Source: CAZIOH01 sp964540815 (GTDB lineage: Bacteria > Myxococcota_A > Polyangia > Fen-1088). From it: 64,000 bases of DNA. The stretch is taken from positions 34,089 to 98,088 of the forward strand of contig CAZIOH010000010.1 of assembly GCA_964540815.1 (NCBI GenBank). The letters are read 5' to 3'. The position numbers and the translations under genes were made by a program. Under the pieces are notes generated by a model. It worked only from the letters and a program-made list of their open reading frames with translations, did not search any database and was not told the origin of the DNA. This document shows positions 58,809-64,000 of the stretch, piece after piece; the first letter of the stretch is position 1; each line of letters opens with the position of its first letter.

Positions 58809-60358
58809 GTGGTCATCGACTCCAGGGCCCGCGCGGTCTCGGCGCCCGCCCGAATGCTCTCGTTGACGCCCACGCCGCGCACGGCGTGTCCGATCACGTG
58901 CAGCCCCGCGCGGGCGCTGGCGCCGAGCCAGCGGTCGAGGGCGGCGACCCGCGTGGCGTGCCCCGGGCCATACTGGGGGATCCCCTCCGCGTGCCGCCAG
59001 ATCGCGACCAGGTCGGGGTCCTGCCGCCGCAGGCCCGTGATCCGCGCGAGGTCGGCGAGCGCGCTGGCCGCGAGATCCGCGTCGGACGCCTCCACGATCT
59101 CCGGCGCGAACCCGAGTCCGAGCCCCCCGAGGATGGCGCGCAGGAGAACCCCGCCCTTCGGGGCTCGCCCCTCGAAGATCGACGACTCGTACTGGCACCC
59201 GAGCAGGCGCGGGCCTTCGCCGCGGGCCACCAGAAAGCCGTACGACCCGAGATCCATGCCGAGGGATTCGGCGGTGGCGTCGCGAAACCCGAAGCAGGCG
59301 ATGGCCACCGGCGCGCGCCGGGTCTCGGTGAGGACCTCGAGCGCGTGCGGGTCCGCGGGGGTGGCGGGGGTGCCGTGGGTGACGAGGGGGCGGAGCATCG
59401 CGGCCGTCGCGCTCGGCCCGGATGCCAGGATGACGGCGTCTGCGTCGAATGTGCGCGCCGGGTCGGCGTTGCCCGGGCGGCGGGCTTCGTGGGACCCGGG
59501 GACCCCGGCGGGGCGCATGACCACCCTCCAGCGGTGGCTCGTCCCGGGATGGACGGCGTCCGCGTACCCGCGCACCAGCCGCGCGCCGAGGCGGTCCGCG
59601 AGGGCCCGGGGCAGCTCCCCGAGGCCATCGGGGAACGACAGCGGGCGCGGCGCAGGGCTCCCGGCGCGGCGGTTGGCCTTGGCGCGCGCCATCATCCCGC
59701 GCAGCAGGCTGCCGTGGTCGCGCTCGAGGGTCGCGATGCGCGGAAAAGCGCTCGCCACCGAGAGCCCCGACGCCTCGCCGGCGTAGATCCCGATCACGGC
59801 GGTCGACAAGAGGACGCGGCTCGCCTCCGAGCCGAGCCGACGGTCGCCGAACTCGAGGACGGTCTCGTCGTCCGACGCCGCGGGATCGCCGGCGGCATCC
59901 ACCTGGGTGCCAGTGCCAGTGCCGGGGCGGTCGCCGCGGTGGCCGCCCGACGACCGGGCGTGCGTCGAGCGGCCGATGAATGGCTCCGCCAGCAGGCGCA
60001 TCTTGCCCTTCCATGACAGCAGGCCCGAGCCGAAAAGGGCGGCCGGCGACATGGGGATCGGCCAGAGCCGATCGTGCACGAAGATGAAGCGCCGCCGTGC
60101 GATCGGGTTCGCCGCGATGACCCGGGGCCCGAGACCGAGCGCCTGGATCAACCGCTGCGTCTCCGGGGCGTCGTCGAGCACCGCCTGCGGTCCCGTCTCG
60201 CAGAGGAACCCGTCGCGTCGCTCCGAGCGGATGAGGCCGCCGGGCGAGCCGCCCGGCCCGTCCGCGGGATCGAGGCAGACCACGTCGTGGCCCTCACCGA
60301 CGGCGACGAAAGCCGCGGTGAGGCCGGAGATGCCCCCGCCGACCACGACTACCCGCAT
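58805..60358 (-). CDS. hemY: Protoporphyrinogen oxidase
   Basis: 517 residues. VVVVGGGISGLTAAFVA is the FAD-binding site and the later HVIGHAVRGVGVNESIRAG the C-terminal FAD segment, with HemY-type CETGPQAVLDD near the start. An insert of about 30 Gly/Thr/Ser/His-rich residues (~130-160) is unusual. Oxidises protoporphyrinogen IX in haem synthesis. hemE is on the same strand, 169 bases upstream; an MBL gene overlaps the stop. Confidence 0.9.
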   Translation of the reverse strand: MRVVVVGGGISGLTAAFVAVGEGHDVVCLDPADGPGGSPGGLIRSERRDGFLCETGPQAVLDDAPETQRLIQALGLGPRVIAANPIARRRFIFVHDRLWPIPMSPAALFGSGLLSWKGKMRLLAEPFIGRSTHARSSGGHRGDRPGTGTGTQVDAAGDPAASDDETVLEFGDRRLGSEASRVLLSTAVIGIYAGEASGLSVASAFPRIATLERDHGSLLRGMMARAKANRRAGSPAPRPLSFPDGLGELPRALADRLGARLVRGYADAVHPGTSHRWRVVMRPAGVPGSHEARRPGNADPARTFDADAVILASGPSATAAMLRPLVTHGTPATPADPHALEVLTETRRAPVAIACFGFRDATAESLGMDLGSYGFLVARGEGPRLLGCQYESSIFEGRAPKGGVLLRAILGGLGLGFAPEIVEASDADLAASALADLARITGLRRQDPDLVAIWRHAEGIPQYGPGHATRVAALDRWLGASARAGLHVIGHAVRGVGVNESIRAGAETARALESMTT

Positions 60359-60363
60359 GCTGT

Positions 60364-60399
60364 TCCTCTCCCTCGCCCCGCGGAGCGGGGGGAGGGGAC
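60364..60399. repeat. GC-rich palindromic repeat, copy 3
   Basis: CCTCTCC..CGCCCCGC-GGA-GCGGGG..GGAGGGGAC between hemE and hemY. Same loop GGA and flanks as the copy at 51617. Confidence 0.7.
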
Positions 60400-60527
60400 A
60401 GGAGGAGAGGGCGGTGCTCGGCTTTCATCCGCGCACCCCCGGGTTTCCGAGGAGAGCCCGCTTCGCCACCTGCCCTGCGTGCAGCCTCGCGCTTTCATCT
60501 GGTCCGGCAACCTGTCGGTGCTCCCCT

Positions 60528-61580
60528 CTAGGCTGCGCTGGCGCGTACGGTCTCGACCATCGTCTCGACGTTCTCGATGGGGGTCTCGGGCGTGATGCCG
60601 TGGCCGAGGTTGAAGACGTGTCCTCGGCGGCCCCCGCGCGTGATCACGTCGCGCGTGCGGCGCTCCACCTCCGCCGCCGGCCCGAGCAGGACGGCGGGAT
60701 CGAGGTTGCCTTGCACCGCGAACGGACCGGCGGCGGTGGAGGCCAGGCGCTCCCGCGCCTCGTCGATCGGCAACCGCCAGTCGATCCCGTAGACGTCCGC
60801 GCCGAGGGTGGCGATGCGGTCGAGGATGGTGGTGGCCCCGTTGCCGAAGTAGATGACCGGCACCCCGGTGGCCCGCAGCGCGGTGATGAGCGCCCGCGTC
60901 GGCTCGAACACGAAGTCGTTCCAGTCGTCCACCGAGACCACCCCGAGCCACGAGTCGAATACCTGGACCGCCGCCACCCCCGCCTCGATCTGCGCCTTCA
61001 GGTAGCGCAGGGTGGAGCGACCCAGCAGGGCGAGCAGCTCGCGGGCCAGCTTCGGGTGACGGTAGAAGAGCTTCTTGGTCTCGGCGAACGTCTTGGCCGT
61101 CTTGCCTTCGATGGCATAGGTCGCGACCGTGAAGGGCGCCCCCGCGAAGCCGATGAGCGGGGTGTCCCCCAGCTTCTCCCGGGCGAGCCGGATGGTGTCC
61201 AGCACGAACCCTGTGTCGCGGACCGGATCGAGCTCGTGCATGCGCCCCAGATCCTCGGGCGCGCGGACCGGCGCGGGGAGCCGCGGCCCCTGCTCGGTGA
61301 ACTCGACCGCGAGCCCCATGGCCTCGAGTGGAACCAGCAGATCGGAGAACAAGATCGCCGCATCGAACCCGAATCGCCGGATGGGCTGGAGCGTGACCTC
61401 CGCGGCGAGCGCCGGGGTCTTGCACAGCTCGAGGAACGAGACGCCCTGGCGGATGGCGCGGTACTCGGGCAGGTAGCGGCCCGCCTGGCGCATCATCCAC
61501 ATGGGCGGCCGTGGGCTGGCCTCGCCCCGACAGGCGCGCAAGAAAAGGCTCTCCTCGTGGGGCGACGGCATCGCGTGCAT
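60528..61580 (-). CDS. hemE: Uroporphyrinogen decarboxylase
   Basis: 350 residues from ATG 61580 (ATG 61571 or TTG 61607 also possible). PMWMMRQAGRYLPEYR is the conserved N-terminal active-site loop; FSDLLVPLEAMGL and FNLGHGITPETPIENV are typical. Turns uroporphyrinogen III into coproporphyrinogen III. Lies between the JAMM gene and hemY. Confidence 0.95.
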   Translation of the reverse strand: MHAMPSPHEESLFLRACRGEASPRPPMWMMRQAGRYLPEYRAIRQGVSFLELCKTPALAAEVTLQPIRRFGFDAAILFSDLLVPLEAMGLAVEFTEQGPRLPAPVRAPEDLGRMHELDPVRDTGFVLDTIRLAREKLGDTPLIGFAGAPFTVATYAIEGKTAKTFAETKKLFYRHPKLARELLALLGRSTLRYLKAQIEAGVAAVQVFDSWLGVVSVDDWNDFVFEPTRALITALRATGVPVIYFGNGATTILDRIATLGADVYGIDWRLPIDEARERLASTAAGPFAVQGNLDPAVLLGPAAEVERRTRDVITRGGRRGHVFNLGHGITPETPIENVETMVETVRASAA

Positions 61581-61646
61581 ATTTGCCCAATCGGGCACCG
61601 GACACAACCGTGCTCGGCCTTCGGCCCTCGCCGCCAGATGGGGTCC

Positions 61647-62153
61647 CTACGGGTAGCTGCCAATCTCCACGTAGCTCCGGTGCTCCGCGTGCCAGGCGAA
61701 CTGCTTGGACCCCCTGGTCCCGTCGGCTCGCACGTCGACGACCAGGTACTCGACCGGGTAGGCCGGCTCGCCGTCGAAGGCGGCCGCGGCCTGATCGGTG
61801 TCGCTGAAGTAGGCTCCCACGTCGGCGTGCGAGTGATAGACCAGCTTGGCCGGCTGGTCGCCGCGCAGGCTCTTCTGCAGCGTGAAGATGTCGCGGGCCT
61901 CGAAGGTGTAGGCGGTGCGGGCGTCACGCGAGAACCGCTGCGGATCCTCGGCGTGCAGGCGGTCCTGGATGTTCTCGCAACGGTGCGCGCGGTCGGCGAC
62001 GGGTCGGTCGCGCGGCCCGAACACGATCCCGCAGCATTCCTTGGGGTATTCTTGCCGGGCGTGCGCGTAGATGGCCTCGAGCGCGACGGGGTCGACGAGG
62101 GGGTGGGGCGGGGCGGGCGAGGGTGGGGCTGTAGACGTCGGCGAGTCCGGCAT
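61647..62153 (-). CDS. JAMM/MPN-type metalloprotease-like protein
   Basis: 168 residues from ATG 62153 (TTG 62171 in frame). PKECCGIVFG has Glu39, and YHSHADVGAYFSDTD gives His107, His109, Ser117 and Asp120 (HxHx7SxxD), the JAMM zinc site. Bacterial members release sulphur carriers or process ubiquitin-like proteins; no such partner is visible nearby. Likely cotranscribed with hemE. Confidence 0.87.
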   Translation of the reverse strand: MPDSPTSTAPPSPAPPHPLVDPVALEAIYAHARQEYPKECCGIVFGPRDRPVADRAHRCENIQDRLHAEDPQRFSRDARTAYTFEARDIFTLQKSLRGDQPAKLVYHSHADVGAYFSDTDQAAAAFDGEPAYPVEYLVVDVRADGTRGSKQFAWHAEHRSYVEIGSYP

Positions 62154-62269
62154 GATCTCGATGTTACCCAACCGAGCGCCCGGTCCGGCTCAAAAACGAG
62201 GGGCCGAGCCGTCGAGCCTGGCCCGGGCTACTCCTTCCCCACGCAGGCTCGTGTTCGAAAGGATGGCTC

Positions 62270-63934
62270 ATGATGCGGATCGTCGGTGCACGTCCCCCCC
62301 GTCCCGGTCTCCGTCCCGCAGGTGATCTCCGTCGCGCCGGCGCTGCACGCCGTCCACACGGTGTCTGGCTCGTGGCGATCGCCGCAGCGGCTTGCCTGAC
62401 CGGCCGCGCGGTGGTCGCCCAGGTGATCGAGCCGAACGGCGTCCAGGTGCCATCGGTCAACACGTACAACAACGAGACCAGCCTGCAGAGCTACTTCACC
62501 GCGCAGATGGAGAGCATCGACGCCATCAAGGATGCCGCCATCGCGCCCGGGGTTTTCCAGCCGCTGTGCGGATTCCAGGCCACGCTCGTGCTCAAGGAAT
62601 CGAGCGGGAGCAACGGGATCGCCTGGTACAACGTCCCGGCCTCGCCGACCGAGTCCCCGACCGAGATCTTCCCGATCATCCCGGCCGGGACGCCGGTCGG
62701 GCAGGTGGTGACCAGCGCCGACGTCCGCAACAACCCCAGGTACGCCCAGGGCTTGATCGGTTTCGCGCTCACCGATCAGTCGGGCAGCAAGGCCATCTAC
62801 TACTCGGAGTACATGCGGAACGTCTACTGCTCCGGGTGCACGACGCCCGACTACTGGAAGATGGCGCTCATCTACCGCTCGACGGTCACGCCCGAGACCT
62901 ACTACATCGGGTTCGAGGACTGGGCAGGGGCGGACGCCAACACCTGGCAGGGCAACGACGGCGACTTCAACGACAAGGTCTTTCGCATCAACGGCGTGAC
63001 CTGCCAGGGGGGTGGCTCGCCGTGCGACACCGGGAAGCTCGGCGTGTGCTCGACCGGGCTCACGGAATGCAGCGCCGCCATCCAGTCGGTCTGCCGGCAA
63101 CAGGTCGGCCCGACCGCGGAGAGCTGCGACAACCTCGACAACGACTGCAACGGTCAGGTCGACGACGGTCCGGGCCTGTGCCCGGCCGGCGAGACCTGTT
63201 TTCACGGCGCCTGCATCCGGTCCTGCGGCAACAGCGAGTTCGACTGTGTGCCGCCCTTCGTCTGTCAGGACCAGCTCTGCATTCACCGCGACTGCGTGGG
63301 CAAGACCTGCCCCGGTGGCCAGGTCTGTCGCGCCGGGGCCTGCGTGGGCGGCTGCGAGGGGGTGACCTGTCCGGTCGGCCAGGACTGCCAGCTCGGCGTG
63401 TGCCTGGATCTGTGCGCGGGCGTGGCGTGCGGACCCGACACCGTCTGCGAGCGGGGCGTCTGTGTCAGCAGCTGCCATTGTCGCACGTGCGGCCCCGGAC
63501 ACACGTGCGACGCCACGGCGGGCCCCACCGCCATCGCTCGCTGCGTGGAGACCGGCTGCGAGGCGCTGACCTGTCCCGCCGGGCAGGTGTGTCGCGGTGG
63601 GGTGTGTGGCGATGCCTGCATGGGTGCGGCGTGTCCCGGCAACGCCGCCTGCCACGCGGGCGTGTGCGACAAGCCCGATCCCAATCAGCTCCCGCCGAGC
63701 TCCGGAACCGGAGGCGCCCCAGCGGTCGTCCTTCACGGCGCCGGTGGCAGCCCAGGCGGCGGCCCGAGCGCGCAGGTCCCCGGCACCGGCGCCAGCCCCA
63801 CGCTCCCCGGCGCCGCCGAGGCCCCCATCCCCCGTGCCGGCTGCCAATGCAATCTCCCCCCGTCTCCCATGGCCCCCGTCCCTCTCACCGCCCTCATCCT
63901 CCTGGTTGCCCTCATCCTCCGCGCGAGGATCTGA
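62270..63934 (+). CDS. Cys-rich surface protein with MYXO-CTERM-like tail
   Basis: 554 residues. A signal peptide (VWLVAIAAAACLTGRAVVAQ, 33-52) leads into a DUF4114-like beta region with GFEDWAGADANTWQGNDGDF near 216. Then come six or so Cys-rich repeats of the form C..V.CP.GQ.C..G.C, with the MopE-type CDNLDNDCNGQVDDG. A Gly/Pro linker leads to CQC, a hydrophobic helix (PLTALILLVALIL) and Arg, resembling MYXO-CTERM sorting signals. A surface-attached Cys-rich protein. Confidence 0.85.
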   Translation: MMRIVGARPPRPGLRPAGDLRRAGAARRPHGVWLVAIAAAACLTGRAVVAQVIEPNGVQVPSVNTYNNETSLQSYFTAQMESIDAIKDAAIAPGVFQPLCGFQATLVLKESSGSNGIAWYNVPASPTESPTEIFPIIPAGTPVGQVVTSADVRNNPRYAQGLIGFALTDQSGSKAIYYSEYMRNVYCSGCTTPDYWKMALIYRSTVTPETYYIGFEDWAGADANTWQGNDGDFNDKVFRINGVTCQGGGSPCDTGKLGVCSTGLTECSAAIQSVCRQQVGPTAESCDNLDNDCNGQVDDGPGLCPAGETCFHGACIRSCGNSEFDCVPPFVCQDQLCIHRDCVGKTCPGGQVCRAGACVGGCEGVTCPVGQDCQLGVCLDLCAGVACGPDTVCERGVCVSSCHCRTCGPGHTCDATAGPTAIARCVETGCEALTCPAGQVCRGGVCGDACMGAACPGNAACHAGVCDKPDPNQLPPSSGTGGAPAVVLHGAGGSPGGGPSAQVPGTGASPTLPGAAEAPIPRAGCQCNLPPSPMAPVPLTALILLVALILRARI

Positions 63935-63954
63935 CCGCGGCTCCACCCGCTTCT

Positions 63955-64000
63955 CGGATCATCGGAGGTTGGCTTTGCCAACCGGAGACGACCGGAGCAA
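63955..64000 (+). repeat. Composite repeat, copy 3 (head only)
   Basis: ATCGGAGG, hairpin GGTTGGCTTTGCCAACC (63967-63983) and GGAGAC, matching copies 1 and 2; the window ends before any tandem tail. Confidence 0.8.

Overview
The window is about 70% GC and tightly packed with genes. It looks like a chromosomal piece of a Myxococcota (delta-proteobacterial type) bacterium, probably a draft or metagenome scaffold, since it contains a 100-N gap. The evidence is a DUF1592/DUF1588-type lipoprotein next to a DUF1552 protein plus a second DUF1552 gene, lipoproteins with Gly/Ser/Thr linkers, a Cys-rich surface protein with a MYXO-CTERM-like tail, a very large double-domain acyl-CoA dehydratase activase, and frequent GTG/TTG starts. 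There is no prophage, IS element, CRISPR array, rRNA or recognisable tRNA.

Layout: 1-501, start of a deoxyhypusine-synthase-like gene. 576-5636, an exported TldD/TldE-like pair and an Ala-rich coiled-coil protein. 5722-9267, a pterin-flavoured group (SDR with the pteridine-reductase signature, DUF2203, GTP cyclohydrolase I, second SDR) and a LON-domain protein. 9378-15067, exported DUF1552 and DUF1592 proteins. 15308-20592, oxidoreductase, NTF2-like protein, Gly-rich lipoprotein, FucP-type sugar transporter and a START-like protein. 20718-26651, 2-hydroxyacyl-CoA-dehydratase-like protein and its giant activase. 26840-31446, peptide deformylase, VWA-like lipoprotein and argD-argF. 31476-34648, two secreted hydrolases (GH30, esterase) separated by a repeat array with the assembly gap. 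34863-43830, housekeeping genes (coaE, engB, rimI, deacetylase, a two-component pair, gltX, hemW).

43872-51241 holds a PLD-like lipoprotein, an MFS carrier and a possible membrane-lipid group: GT4 glycosyltransferase, phosphatidylserine decarboxylase, class III aminotransferase with an N-terminal membrane segment, and a small membrane protein resembling the Mpo1/DUF962 family. 51916-56062 is a beta-oxidation unit (two-domain FadB/FadN type, thiolase) followed by a DksA-type regulator. 56306-57664 is MgtE. 57978-62153 is a minus-strand haem group (JAMM protein, hemE, hemY, membrane-anchored MBL hydrolase). 62270-63934 is the Cys-rich surface protein.

The most unusual non-coding signals are: (i) a composite dispersed repeat with a 17-bp hairpin head and a tail of 36-37-bp GC-rich tandem units, seen twice and, as the head only, a third time at the right edge; (ii) a second family of GC-rich palindromes in three intergenic gaps; (iii) a ~250-bp inverted-repeat structure after mgtE with a perfect 18-bp palindrome at its centre. 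The most interesting gene-level observations are the secreted TldD/TldE-like pair with one metal-less partner and the putative lipid group.
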